A DNA stretch of 64,000 nucleotides from Sarcophilus harrisii (GCF_902635505.1 NC_045426.1:64201507-64265506), one strand, 5' to 3'. Numbered from the stretch's first letter, positions 9,880-21,074 are shown. Notes: generated by a model from the letters alone, not told the origin. A program made the numbers and translations.

Positions 9880-10045
9880 TTTGGGGGGTATATTCATGTA
9901 TATATACACATATGTATATACACACATACATAATACACATATGTGCAAATTATGTTATATATTATATATACTAATTATGCATTATACACACAATTTATGT
10001 ACATACACATACATTTAATATATATATGAAATATATATTTTTCTC
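9880..10045. repeat. AT-rich TA/CA simple-sequence region
   Basis: A mixture of TATA, CACATA and ATAC units without a fixed period. It is low complexity only. Confidence 0.8.
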
Positions 10046-11184
10046 TGTGTCTATTTCTTCACCCAGAATCTTACATGATTTTTAAAATTAGAAATCAGTC
10101 ACTTAAATTCAGTGTACAAGGAAAATTACTGTTAATATGCTTGTTATAGGAAAAGGACTCGTCATAAAATAGGGGTAAGAAATAAGGCAGGGAAACGGTA
10201 CAATTCCTTCCCGTTGAAAGCCATGGGTAGTAATGTAGATTTTAGAGGAAGATTCTGTTCCCTTTTCATGAACCCCAAGCCTAATGGGATCTTTAACAGG
10301 GTTGGGTATTTGGGAATTAGACCCATGGCACTGAAATTTAGAGGAGTGTGCTAGAGGAGAAAGGTAACTTTGTATTCTTGACTATAGCCTGATTAAAATA
10401 GAAATGCAAAACACATTTTTAAGCGTTTACTCTGCCATGCTAATAGGGATAGAGCTATCCAAATATCAATTTCATTTCCCCATTAGCTACCTCCTTCCCC
10501 TGTGAGCTTTTCCCTGACCTGATCCCACCTCATTTCCCCTCCACGTGACTTCCCTAGCAATTAGACCTGTGGTATCCACACCCTCGACTGAATTGATGTT
10601 TTGTGGAATGCTACTTTCCTACAAAAATCGCTAATTATAGCTCTGGAGATCATTCACCAAGAAGGCACAAGGAAGCCCACGATTTAAAAACAAATCAGAA
10701 AAGACACATAGATACAAATGTGTATCATGCAGATCTGGAAAACAGTAGCCTTGGAGTGATACTCCTACTCATGAAGAATGGAAACTACCAACTCCTGGGA
10801 ACCTAACCATTTGGTTTGTCCTTCAGACTAAAGCAGATCAGGGGCAATAACAGTATAACCTGAGGACTAACTGAGTATTATTGCACAAGGGACCTTCTCT
10901 TCCCAATGAACTTGTGAGCTTTTGGGGAATACTGGAATTCAGTAAATAGACAATGAAGAGTGCATGTGAGTTTCCTTTGTTCCTGTCCTCCCTCTCTTGC
11001 ACTCTTGTCCACAATTCCTACCATAAATGGACAGCCAACTGCTTATGTTTTAACTGGGAGGTTGGGGATCTTGAAGCTTTAATAAAAAATGACATGCTAG
11101 GATGTATTTGGCTACCCGATAATTAGGGGGATTTAGTCTAGATTGCATCTAATATGGACTTTTATCATGAGTAGAAATTTGGGG
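10046..11184. other. No gene seen; unique intronic sequence
   Basis: No recognised repeat or exon. A short open frame at 10603-10806 lacks splice signals and looks random. Confidence 0.5.
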
Positions 11185-11820
11185 AACTGTTATTAAATCC
11201 CTACTGTAAGCAAGGAAATGTGATGGACTCAAGGAGAGAGAGAGAGATCCATGAAACTTATTGTGATCTAGTAGGGGAGTTAGACAAACAGACAGACACA
11301 AACACACACAGAGAATACAGGGGTTAAGAGAAGTCTGAAGAGAAAGAACATTTCTGTCCTGGGGAAAACTGGGAAGGCTTTGTGGATTAGATAATACCTT
11401 GTCAGCAGGAGATCAGTGGATAAGATGTCTAGGAAGACCTGAGTTCAAATATGGCCACAGACATTAGTTGTATGGTCCTGGGCAGTTCATTCAATCTTGG
11501 TTTGCTTTAGTTTCCTCATCTGTATTATGGGATAATAATTGCATCCACTTCCCAGGGTTATTGTGAGGGTCAAATAAGATGAAAATTGTTTTTAGAAAAA
11601 GCACTTAGCACAGTGCCTGGTACATAGTATGTTTTATGTGTGTGTGTGAGTGTGTATGTGTGTGTATGTGTATGCAGGCCTGTGTGCCTTTATATATGAC
11701 TATATAATGTATATTTCCCTTCCCCTTTCATTTACCTGAACAAAGTCTTAAAGTATGTTTGGAATTTTAATAGCTAGAGGTTTGGAAGGAGTATATTTCA
11801 GACTTAGGGAGTTTCTTTTT
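11185..11820 (+). repeat. Type A long repeat, interrupted by a SINE and a TG repeat
   Basis: The left part, to about 11390, includes 'aaggctttgtgg'. The right part, at about 11750-11820, includes 'ggtttggaaggagtatatttcag'. Between them lie a sense SINE and the TG repeat that follows its 3' end. Confidence 0.45.
11398..11633 (+). repeat. MIR/CORE-type SINE, sense, nearly full length
   Basis: It reads continuously from 'gacctgagttcaaatatggcc' through 'gtttcctcatctgtattatggg' to 'gcacttagcacagtgcctgg'. A (TG)n-like stretch at 11636-11674 follows directly, probably grown from its 3' end. Confidence 0.8.
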
Positions 11821-11821
11821 A

Positions 11822-12130
11822 AAAAAAGTTATTTATATCTTTAGTTTTGATATCATAGTTACTTTTCAGACATTACTTTCTCCTACTTCTTTACCCCTTC
11901 CATTGAGCCATTTCTTGTTAGAAAGAATTTATTTATTGGCAAAAGCAACCATATAGAATAATCCTGGTTGATAGTGTCCACAATATTCCATACCTGTAGC
12001 TCCCTATCTTTCTGAGAGGATAGAGATACACTTTTTTGCCATTTTAGTTATTGCAGTGTTTATTTCCTTTTTTTCATTTGCATTATTGTAGTCACAGCAG
12101 AGTTCTTTCTCACTTGGTATTTCCTCTGCA
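11822..12130 (-). repeat. L1-like sequence, antisense
   Basis: The T-rich strand with phrases such as 'catttgcattattgtagtcac' resembles the antisense 3' region of marsupial L1. It is diverged and the call is tentative. Confidence 0.35.
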
Positions 12131-12229
12131 AAGGTCATTTTGATAATATATGAAAAAGTAATTAATAATACTTTTTTTAAAAAGTATATTAAAGTATATA
12201 AAGTATAAAAGTTCTCTTGTATACAAACT

Positions 12230-12400
12230 GTTTGTATTGGACTTTGAATCCAATAGTACAGTGCCTGGCACTTTGTAGGGGCTTAATAAATGCTTGTTGC
12301 TGACTTGAAAGCAGAGCCTTTTTATGTTTTAAATTTTCTTTGTATCCTTAGCTCTTAGCACAGTGCCTGGCACATTATAAATCCTTTTTACTGACTTGTG
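12230..12400 (+). repeat. Two LINE-2 3' termini in a row
   Basis: The first ends 'acagtgcctggcactttgtagggg' with 'ttaataaatgcttgttgctgac'. The second repeats 'cttagcacagtgcctggcacat' about 100 bp on. This is either two insertions or a small duplication. Confidence 0.65.
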
Positions 12401-12444
12401 GACAGAAGGTAGAAATCTCTGGATGAGGCTGCTTTGCATATCCT

Positions 12445-12825
12445 AGGGATTAGTAGAACAAACATCATATTGAGCCAGGAGACTGGGTGTAATTCTGATT
12501 CTGTCACTCATGCCTTACTGGAACTTGGGCAGTTCTCTTAACCTTTTGTGAGTCCCAGTTTCCTGACTTGTAAAATGAAAGGGTCAGCTTAACCCAGCAT
12601 CTTAAACTGTAGTTTGCAACTCCATGTGGGGTCTCATAACTGAATGTAGGGGCCACAAAATTATGATTTATTATCAGTAAATGTTTGATTTGTATACCTA
12701 CTTTATATACCTGAGCTTGCATAAAAATTTCTCAGGCAAAAAGGGATGAGTAGAAAAAATTTAAGAAGTCCTGGGCTAGAGAATCTCTGAAATCCTTTCC
12801 AGCTCTGTGATTCTGTCACTTAAAT
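12445..12825 (+). repeat. MIR SINE, sense, split by a hAT-like element
   Basis: The left part (12445-12590) has 'cagtttcctgacttgtaaaatg'. The right part (12774-12825) resumes with 'ctttccagctctgtgattctg'. The intervening 183 bp is the element described in the next entry. Confidence 0.65.
12591..12773 (+). mobile_element. hAT-like non-autonomous DNA element, family 1
   Basis: This compact 180-bp element reads 'cttaaactgtagtttgcaac...ggggtctcataactgaatg...aatttaagaagtcctg'. The ends (cttaaact and aatttaag) are inverted. A second copy lies in reverse at 24176-24362. It splits a MIR and so is younger than it. I infer the hAT class from the end sequences; no clean 8-bp duplication was found here. 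Confidence 0.6.
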
Positions 12826-13454
12826 CAAGTGCTCTCCTTACCCCAGGAATGGTCTTTTATTTATCAGTTTTGAATATGAACACTTGAAGTCCAACAAATG
12901 AAGAGTGAAATCTGAGACTTAATAGACATTTCCCTAAAACCTGAGTATTTAGGATAGGGATGCTCAAAATTAGAAGACATTTCAAGAATTTTTTTTCTCC
13001 TCTCCTCCACAGATCCTTACACCTCTTTTACTAGATGTTCTACAGTGCACCAAAATCCTCTTTATGTGGCAAATACTGCCTGGTGGTATACTCCTTTAAC
13101 ACAATCCCATCCAATTCTTCTTACTCCTGGGGGTCCATTTTAGAATCTGAGCAACTTGTAGCTTAGACAAGGAAGAGAATTTTTAATAAAGTTGTTTTCC
13201 TTTGAGAACCTTTATGGGAGTCTAGTTAGGATGAAGGAAGATCATCTCCTACCAAATAACAGTGAGCTCTTATTCCTAGAGCAGCTCTGAAGTAAATGAA
13301 AGGGATAGGAAGGAGATTAAGGTCCAGACCAGGAGTGGGCTAATATGGCTCTGGATTGCTGCCTCGATGCTGCCCAGCTCAAAAGTGGAGTAGGATGTAG
13401 CCTGTGCCATGTCAAGGGGATAGAGAGAGTAGGATAGTATCAGCATCCCAACTT
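12826..13454. other. No gene seen
   Basis: Unique sequence with no recognisable repeat or exon. Confidence 0.45.
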
Positions 13455-13675
13455 GAGAGACAATATGATCCATCAATAATCCTGGAGTCCAGATACCTGA
13501 GTTCAAATCCTGTTTTGAACACTTAACTAGTTGTGTAATTATGGGCAAATCCCATAATCTCTCAGTCTCAGTTTCCTCATCTCCATAATGGGTATGAAAG
13601 TACTTGCACTTGACCCCCACTTGCAGTGGGGTCACTGGCTTGTTATGAGAAAAGCACTTTCGAGACTTTAAAGTT
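13455..13675 (+). repeat. MIR/CORE-type SINE, sense
   Basis: It shows 'ctgagttcaaatcctg', 'tctcagtttcctcatctcc' and the 3' 'ctttaaag'. Confidence 0.75.
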
Positions 13676-13739
13676 TTTAGCTGAATTATTATGACTTGCT
13701 CTTGGAAGTTAGGCTTTCAAACATGGAAGGAATAGTATC

Positions 13740-13890
13740 AACCATAAAGTCCAATAGATGTTCGCATTTTTCTGCAGAGTAATGAGGTCCAGAGAAAGAG
13801 TAAGAAATTTTCAGGGATGTTCTGGGAGTTGGTGATGGAGTCAGAGACAGAACGTAGGTGTCCTGGCTCTGAGACCAGCATTCTTCCCAT
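13740..13890 (-). repeat. MIR SINE, antisense
   Basis: Reverse MIR core ('gtaatgaggtccagagaaag') and end ('aggtgtcctggctctgagacc'). Confidence 0.55.
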
Positions 13891-13964
13891 GCTCAAGTTG
13901 TTGCCAGAGTAGGGTAACTCTCAGTGGTTTCTCAGTTACATCTCCAGTTTTGCTTCTTTTTTTT

Positions 13965-14162
13965 TTTTAAATTTACATTCAGTCTCCTTAGTCCTTTGCT
14001 GTGTTCAGATGGCATTTTCTGTCCAAAATATATTGGGATTGATTTAGAGCAGTGAACCACTGAGAAGAGCCAAGTCTTTCATAGTTGATCACTGCATGTT
14101 CTTGCTGTTACTTGGTTCTACTTCTTTTGCTCAGCATCAGCTCATGTAAATCCAGACCAGTT
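13965..14162 (-). repeat. L1 3' fragment, antisense
   Basis: It matches the marsupial L1 3' wording: 'gaagagccaagtctttcatagttgatc' and 'gctcagcatcagctcatgtaaatcc'. The same text occurs at about 63.0-63.2 kb. Confidence 0.75.
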
Positions 14163-14761
14163 TGCTTATTTTTGACTTTTAATAAGCCTGGATTAGGGCA
14201 GAGGAGCTAAATATGTGCTTCTTTTGATCTAGAGGCTAGTTTTTCATGCTAACATCACGCATAGTACATTACCTGTGCTTTTGCTTCTGGCTTGAATCAT
14301 TTGATCATGTACTTGAGATATCCCTCTGAGGTAGCTCTCATTAAGAACCCTGCTTTTTTCCTACTTTTCTTGGAAATTGTTTTTCTTTTGAATTTTTTTT
14401 AAATACAAGAGTCAAGTGAAAGCTGATGGGGGAGAAGGGCAGCAGGCGTGTTTCCCAGCCTTGCTCTGTGTGTTGATTTTGTGATGCCCTTGGTGGAAGA
14501 TGCCCTTGGTGAAGGATTTTCTCCATTAATGTACATCAGCACCTTCTCCAGAATTTAGTCTAGAAGAGTTTTCTGGGATTCTCCTGAGATTGTCAGTGAC
14601 TTGCTTGGGCTCATGCAACCTTTATATTGATGTCCTAACTAGGGTTTAGCCATTTGCCTTTTATCTAACTGACTCGCTCGCCCATGTTACCCCAGAACAA
14701 AAAAGGAAAAAAATTCAGGCTTTTCTGTCAGTTCCACAAAGGTGATGAGCACATCTTCTGC
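14163..14761. other. No gene seen; unique
   Basis: It contains only a small 16-bp tandem ('gatgcccttggtg' twice) near 14482. Otherwise it is unassigned. Confidence 0.45.
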
Positions 14762-14895
14762 TTCCTTAGTAATTTATTGGTCTATACTTGGTAGCTTGCA
14801 TTCTTCATTCATTTAAGAAAAATTTATTTTATATACAGTTTGTGCAAAGTACTATGCTAGATATTGAGTAGGGTACAAAGAAGAATAAAATATGT
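14762..14895 (+). repeat. Left copy of a local direct duplication
   Basis: Bases from 'ccttagtaatttattggtct' to 'agaagaataaaatatg' recur at 16249-16345 with about 30 bases missing in the middle of the second copy. Part of each copy is the start of a type A repeat. Confidence 0.8.
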
Positions 14896-15535
14896 TACCA
14901 AATTATGAGATTACTGCCAAGTAAGAGAGGGAAAACATAAGTAAATATATCAATTGACATTTATATGGTGTTTTAGATTTTGATTTTCATTTTTCTTGTT
15001 TGTGCCTCACATCAGTTCTGTTGCCTATAATTCTGCTCATTTTTCAGATTAGGGACGCTGAAGCTCGGGGAAGTACTATAACATTTAACCCAGGTTTTTC
15101 TGACTCCCAAGTCCAACATATTACCTATTATGTTATGTTGCCAATGTCATAAAAGGGATACAAAGATAGGTTTGTAGGAGGAAAAATAAATCACTTCTGA
15201 ATGAGGTGTTCAGAGAGTTTGACCTTGACATTTAAATTTGGCTTTGAAAGATCAAATATTGTTTGAGATTGGGTCAGGGCTGAGTAAAGGGCATTCCAAG
15301 AAATGAAAATGATGTGAGCAGAAGACATGAGGGGAAGTTGGAGATGCTGGCCAGGAAAGTTTGGCTGGGTTTAGAATAATGAAGGAGAATAGTAGGTAGA
15401 AAGATACACCTAGACTACCTGGGATACAGACTAAGGGATCTGGACTTAAATCTGTGGACCATCATTAGAAGTCATTGAAAGCTTTTGAGCAGGAGAGTTA
15501 CATGATCAAAGTTGTGCTTTAGAGAGTAGCAAATT
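14812..15535 (+). repeat. Type A long repeat, split by a MIR
   Basis: It begins 'tttgtgcaaagtactatgctag' and resumes after the MIR at about 15150. It ends with the characteristic 'gaagtcattgaaagcttttgagcaggagag'. Confidence 0.55.
14955..15145 (-). repeat. MIR SINE, antisense
   Basis: It carries 'catttttcagattagggacgctgaag' and 'tgactcccaagtccaac'. It lies within the type A element. Confidence 0.6.
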
Positions 15536-15540
15536 GTCAC

Positions 15541-15925
15541 TTAATATAATGACTGGTATGGTACCTTACTGCCATATCCCAGAAGTCTCCACTAAATCTC
15601 TTTACTCAAGGCCAGATTCTGGGACCAATGCCAAAGGATAAATGGAGGTAACTCAGCGTCTTGGGTTTTGTTTAACTTTGTGTCTATAACTGGACCTGTC
15701 TTTGCTCCTGAGTCCTTGACGTGGACTCTGGCTCTAGTGCCTTAAGAGCTCTCGGGTCCTTGACATAGACCCCGGCTCTCGTGCCGAAGGGGCTCTCGGG
15801 TGACTGGACCCTGGCTCTTGCGCCTTAGGAGCTCTTGAGTCCTAGGTGTGGACCCTGGCTCTCAGGACTTAGAAGAAATGATGGTGATGTAAAAACAAAA
15901 GATGTCAATAAAATTTTTAAAAATT
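15541..15925 (+). repeat. Unclassified retroposon-like unit with a minisatellite and AATAAA end
   Basis: A unique leader (15541-15708) runs into a GC-rich tandem array (15709-15875), then about 35 bp, then AATAAA and an A-rich end ('aataaaatttttaaaaatt'). Such a layout (body, tandem array, polyadenylation signal) is seen in composite retroposons and some LTRs. I cannot assign it to a family. Confidence 0.4.
15709..15875. repeat. GC-rich minisatellite, about 4 units of 35-45 bp
   Basis: Units follow the pattern 'gagtccttgacgtggac..tggctct' then 'gtgcc..a..agctct'. There are four imperfect copies, with the last two shortened. The array is far richer in GC and CpG than its surroundings. Confidence 0.8.
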
Positions 15926-16248
15926 ATGTGATGAGACAAATTGAGAGAGCTGACTATTATGTCATGAGTGAGAGGATGCTCTTGGGGTCAGGAGATTAAA
16001 GAGAATAAAAAAGACCTGGGAGGAGTGTGTGAGAGAAGATTAATAGGGCATCATTAAAAAAGAGACCAATAAAGAGATGAATTAAAAAGGTGGCAGAATG
16101 ACGGGGAATGGTAAGTTGGGGAAAGCATGAATAACAGGGTCAATCATCACAGAGCAATGACTCTCTAAAACAGATTGACGACCCATTGTTAGGTCCAATA
16201 CCCCGGGGAAAGGTCAAAGAATGAAGGACTTGAAGATTCAATGAGGGT
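15926..16248. other. No gene seen
   Basis: Purine-rich unassigned sequence between the array and the right-hand duplicate. It may be further type A sequence, but the match is too weak to state. Confidence 0.4.
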
Positions 16249-16345
16249 TCCTTAGTAATTTATTGGTCTGCACTGGTAGCATCATTTAAAAAACACTAAA
16301 GTACTATGCTAGATATTGAGTAAGATACAAAGAAGAATAAAACAT
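16249..16345 (+). repeat. Right copy of the local direct duplication
   Basis: It repeats 14762-14895: 'ccttagtaatttattggtct' then, after a gap, 'aaagtactatgctagatattgagta' and 'tacaaagaagaataaaa' with very few differences. Confidence 0.8.
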
Positions 16346-16394
16346 GAGGGTGTTATTGAAATGGCTGAGTGTACGATGGGAGGCAGATTAACTG

Positions 16395-16605
16395 TGACTT
16401 TGGGCTCAGACCTAGTTTTAAAGTCTTCCTTAAAATCTTGCCTCAGACCCTTATCCCTGTGGCTAGGCCTGCCATTGAATGCTGCTTGCCTCAGTTTCCT
16501 CCTCTGTAAAATGGAGATAATAATAATAATAATAATACCTACCTTCCAGGCTTATTGTGATGATAAAATGAGAAGAGTTATCCTCTTACAGACTTTAAAG
16601 CTGTC
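16395..16605 (+). repeat. MIR/CORE SINE, sense, with ATA expansion
   Basis: 'cttgcctcagtttcctcctctgtaaaatgg' is followed by an (ATA)n expansion near 16516-16538 and the 3' 'gactttaaagc'. A second, weaker forward MIR follows at about 16606-16725. Confidence 0.75.
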
Positions 16606-16729
16606 TATTCTGACTGTCACTTTCCAATTGTTGAGCTTGGTTAAATCACACAATCTCTCAGAACCTTATTTTCCACATCTGTAAAAATGATGAGGTTGGT
16701 GGAGATCCCTTTCTAATAGTCTATCTTAC

Positions 16730-17984
16730 ATTTTTCTGGTTGAATAGGAATGAGGGAGGTAGAGATTTTCAGGGTAAAGAAATTAGGCTAAAATGGGTAA
16801 ATCTCTTCAATTAGACCTTGTTTTAAGTCAAAACAAAACAAAATAGTCTTTAAGAATAGATACTGAAATGAATCCACTTTTATTTTACAAACTGATTGTT
16901 AAGAAGGACTTTCACAATCCTTTAACATTATTATCAATTTGTCACTCCAGGATTCTTAAGTCTGCCATTTCTAAATCTTGTGATATAGGCAATCTGTTAT
17001 TGGAAGCCAGTAAATGCAGAAATTTACAATGGCTGGTCAGGGGATATAGTGAGAATTTATTTGAACTGCCTATTAAATGCTTTGAATTCCTGGAGCAAAG
17101 ACGTTATAACAATACCTGGTGTTTTTTATTAATAGCTTGCCACCCCATGGGGAGGTGGGGCACACTTTATACCCTTCTTTATTTCTGAGGGAGATATATT
17201 ATGGCTTCATAGGAAGCCTATGGAGCAGTAACTGCTGTAATGGAGAACCTGAATGAGAATCAGAAAATAGCTTCCTGGATGCCATATAATTTTCAACTAT
17301 TTGAAATAGAGTTAAATCTAATATATCACTAAAGTCAGGAGTTGAGATATCCAGACCCTGGGAAGCTGTGCTTAAACTCGAGTGAACAGCTCAGCATAAG
17401 AAGGGTGTAAATCCACAGTAAATGGAGAGTGGAGTAAAGAGGGTAAACCTGGTCTAACTTTAACGGGTATTCCACTTTTCTTTAGAAATGTGACTTACAC
17501 TTTTGGACAAAGCACCTAAGCCAGCAAAGAACCCCCATACTCATAGTCTTTTGCCAAACTGCCCAACAAGTAGAAGTGTCTGCTTTTGGAAATGGAAAAC
17601 TCTTCACTTTAAAATGAATACTATTTCGCTTTTGACAGCTCTAATTGTTAGGAAATTTTTTCTTTGATTGGGCTCAAATTTGCTTCCTGCCATTCCCCAA
17701 ATTGATACATTAAATAGATCTTTAAGGATCTGAAAGAGAAGCTGTTCCTTTTAAATGCTTAATTTAGTACTAAGGAGACTAGTAGAGACTTTTGGGACCG
17801 CCTATATACTAAAATATCCTAGAGACAAAATTTTAGGACAGACACTGCCTGAATTTTCTGCTCTGCTAGAATAATCTGGAGAGGAGTTTTAAAGAGAAAC
17901 CCAGTCAGATCTGTGTGGTCTGGAAGTTGTAGTACTTGGTGAAAAGACCATAGGTCATCCTTCAGGCAACTGGCAGTCCTATCT
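16730..17984. other. No gene seen; mostly unique
   Basis: Unassigned intronic sequence. A short stretch at about 17635-17735 ('cagctctaattgttaggaaatttt') resembles the L3/CR1-type LINE 3' region seen at 21.7 kb. No exon signals were noticed. Confidence 0.45.
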
Positions 17985-18057
17985 AGGATCATAGAGTTGG
18001 AGATAAAGGAGACTTTAGATACTATTTACTTCAAAACTCTCATTTTATAGAAGAAAT

Positions 18058-18111
<54 letters not shown>

Positions 18112-18180
18112 GGAGGAAAGGAGGAGGGGGAGGGAGAGGGAGAAGGAGAGGGAGAGAGACAAAGTCACAAGCTTAAATAA
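17985..18180 (-). repeat. MIR SINE, antisense, expanded by a GA repeat
   Basis: The MIR begins 'ggatcatagagttggagataaagg'. Its middle is replaced by a (GA)n tract at 18056-18160, and 'caaagtcacaagctta' after the tract looks like the rest of the MIR. Confidence 0.6.
18056..18160. repeat. (GA)n / GGAGA polypurine tract
   Basis: About 105 bp of purine-only sequence, pure GA at first and then GGGAGA-like. Confidence 0.9.
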
Positions 18181-18530
18181 TGTTTGTGTAAAATCATTTT
18201 GCTTCCTGTGGTCTCACTAATTCCCTAACAAAGACCAAACAAATGAAACATGTTAAGCTTTACCTGAAGGATTGCTCAGTGATCCAGCTGTGACTTTCAG
18301 GGGCTTATTCCCCAATCTGCTACCTAGATTCTGGAAATGATAGGAAGGCACTATGAATCCTTTATCTGTCTTTAAGATCAAGTCATTTTGCTTATTGTGA
18401 TGTGCAAACAGTGGCTATATACATTTTTCTCCTGCCAAGAAAATTTCATTCTCAAGGGCAAAGCAGAAAAGAAAGATACATTTTCTTCACTGCTGGCATG
18501 TTACAGCAAACAGACTTTTTCCCCTCCCAG

Positions 18531-18563
18531 ATGTTGAACGGCTCATTGCCACCGGGGCTGAAG
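18531..18563 (+). CDS. Candidate 33-nt cassette exon (unproven)
   Basis: A pyrimidine-rich acceptor (cagactttttcccctcccag) immediately precedes ATGTTGAACGG..., and after 33 bases there is a strong donor, AAG|gtgagc. The length is a multiple of three. In phase 0, which matches the end of exon 1, it reads MLNGSLPPGLK without a stop. The exon and its donor side carry several CpGs in an otherwise CpG-poor intron, which could reflect constraint. It could be an optional cassette exon or an alternative first coding exon. It could also be chance: short splice-like pairs are common in 56 kb of intron. Confidence 0.25.
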
Positions 18564-18654
18564 GTGAGCTGCCAGATGGCCCCCAGTTGTCCGGCAGCTC
18601 CAGTGCCAAGTGCCCTGCTCCATAGTCCTCAGCAGTACCATTAGGGAGAGGCAG

Positions 18655-18897
18655 GAAATATACACTTATGTGGTGCCCACTGTGTGCCAGGTACTGTACT
18701 AGGCACTTTTGACAAATATTATTTCATTCGATACTCATAGAAACCTTGTGAGATAAGTGAGATATTATCCCCGTTTTACAGGAAACTCAGGAAAACAGGT
18801 TAAGTAGTTTGCTCAGGGTGACAAACCAGTAAGTGGCTGAGGCTGGATTTGAAATCAGGATTTCCTAACTCCACATTCAGCACTATGTCCACTGCTG
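18655..18897 (-). repeat. CORE-type SINE, antisense, nearly full length
   Basis: It reads from 'gtgtgccaggtactgtactagg' through 'attatccccgttttacagg' to 'tggatttgaaatcagg' and 'actatgtccactgctg'. Confidence 0.8.
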
Positions 18898-18899
18898 AA

Positions 18900-19399
18900 A
18901 TTATATAAGGAATAAAGAGCTGATCTTTGTATTAATGTTTTAAAAATTCAGATCACTACTTGTAGCTATTATGGAATTATTTAGTCTTTCTAAGGGATCT
19001 CTAGAATCGATGCTAATTTTTTATGATGGTTGGTGATTTTAAATTTTAATCTATCTCTCTAGATTTAGTTTTTGAATTGGATTTTTGTTCCAGGCCCAGC
19101 CTTACCCTTTGTTAGGGTCCCTGGGCTCCTAGGCTGACTTCCATGGCCTGGGCTTAGACCCCACCCTGGATCCTTGTTGATTCAGAGTTCTGGTGGCATT
19201 CCAGGACCATGGAGGCCTGGTCTGAGTTGTCCTGGGACAGTTCCTTGGGACTTCTAAGGCCCTCACTCAGCCTTTCTGTCTGCTCTTGAGACTTGCTCAG
19301 GCTCAGGGGCCTTCTGCTTTTGCTACCTGTGTACATAGGGACTTGAAAATTATACTACATTTTGCACTGATATAGTTTAATCAAAGCCCAACCTTTGAA
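18900..19399. other. No gene seen; unique
   Basis: Unassigned. A short minus-strand frame at 19154-19336 has no supporting features. Confidence 0.45.
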
Positions 19400-19410
19400 A
19401 GTCCATTGTA

Positions 19411-20063
19411 GTTAGTTGATGGGGCTGTGAACCATTTTGGAGAACAATCTGGAGTTATGCTCAAAGAGTTTCAAAACTGCATATACCCTTTGACCCGGCA
19501 ATACCACTTTTAGAACTTTTTTTCCCAAGGTGATTAGGAAAAAAAGGAAAAGAAATGTGTGTTCTAAAATATTCATGCAGCTCTCTTTGTAATGGCAAAG
19601 AATTGGAAATTGGAGGGATGCCCATCAATTGGGGAACGGCTAAACAAGTTGTGGTATATGATTGTGATGGAATACTACTGTACTGTAAGAAATGATGAAC
19701 TAGTTGATTCTAGAAAAAAACGTGTAAAGACTTGCATTAAATAATGAAAAATGAAATGAGTAGAATCAAGAGAACATTGTATACAGACACAGCAGTAGTG
19801 TTTGAAAAACAACTTGAATGACCGAGTTCTTCTGAGTATTATAAATGCTCAAATCAGCTACAAAGGACCTATGAAAAAAAATACTATATAACTCCAGAGT
19901 AAGAACTGATAAATAGAAGTCTGCTTAGTATGATTTTACTTATATTTATATATCTCTGTCAAATGCTAGCCTTCTCTGGTGCAGTGTAGGGAGGATGGGA
20001 GATAATTTAGAACTAAAATTTTAACAAAAATAAGTATATTTAATTTATAAAAATACAGAAGAC
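19411..20063 (+). mobile_element. L1 LINE, 5'-truncated, sense, with target duplication
   Basis: It contains the end of L1 ORF2 and the 3' UTR: 'ctttgacccggcaataccac', 'gcccatcaattggggaacggc', 'tggtatatgattgtgatggaatactac' and the 3' 'ggagataatttagaactaaaattt'. It is flanked by an 11-bp duplication with one mismatch (19400-19410 and 20064-20074). Several in-frame stops show it is inactive. Confidence 0.85.
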
Positions 20064-20074
20064 AGTCCACTGTA

Positions 20075-21074
20075 ACATAACAATCATCAGTACTCATCTC
20101 TGATTGCACATTCCTTGTTTCTGTGACCACAAATGCCTTGCATTGACCCCACTTGATGCCATATCACCTGAACTGAAGATTTTTCTCTGAATCACCTGCT
20201 TCGTCCTCCGCAAGCTTGGAGTGTCCAGCTATTCCATGATATAGTGTTCTTGGTCTGGCTTTGCTCCCGCTTTCTTCCCCAGGACTTCCTAGTGTTTTCC
20301 TTGCCCTTCCACCTTCCTGCCTGGGTCCCTTCTAGACCCCCTAGCCCTGAGGATGATTCCTCCAGCTTTCCCACTTGCCCTGCTTGGGCTTTCTCCACTT
20401 CTGGCCCCCCAACCCAACCATACATCTTTCCCCCAGCTCCTCCCACACCTTTCCCATCTTAGGAATGTATCCTCCTTATTTATAACATGTTCCCATGGCA
20501 CTGACTGCTCCCTGTCATTTTAAGTGATGTTTTCATTGAACCAATTAACCACATTAGGTGGGGTATGCCAGTAAAATACTCTCCAGGAAGGGAATGTCTA
20601 TATTTAAAGCAGCTGTATTTTCCCTTTGTGAATTTTCCTATTTCGGGGGAAGTACAAATATTTTGCAGATTGTTTTAAGGAGCTCCCTAGGAAAGTAACC
20701 TCCTGATACCTTTAATTTCTGCTGCCTTCCTGTTCTTAGTCTTACATCAGGTTCCCTCATCTCCATGCAGCTGACACTATTCTCCAGAAGGCGAGGTGCT
20801 TTCCCACTGCTCAGAACCAACATCTCAGCCAAGAAGGTCCTAGAGTAACTGCAGAAGAAGCAGCTGAACATGGTCCTCAAAGGGGAGTAATCTGAACTAA
20901 TTGGGTGCTTAAAGAATGACCACTAGCATCTCCAGCCTGCTGGGCTCCTTACACTGAAATGCAGCCCCCTATTTCATCATCAGGGTCAGAAATCCCCTTG
21001 TGATGGGATGTTTTTCCTTGGCAAATCCCATATACACTGGTATTTTCAGTTTCCAAATGATGAGGAAACAAGGG
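20075..21074. other. No gene seen; unique, pyrimidine-rich in part
   Basis: Bases 20230-20460 are C/T-rich and give open frames on both strands because few stops occur in such composition. No acceptor/donor pair with a sensible frame was found. Confidence 0.5.

Noticed and set aside
15709-15875. A possible CRISPR-like or operator array because of evenly repeated units
   Set aside because: The units are contiguous and diverged with no spacers, and the context is a vertebrate intron, so it is a minisatellite.
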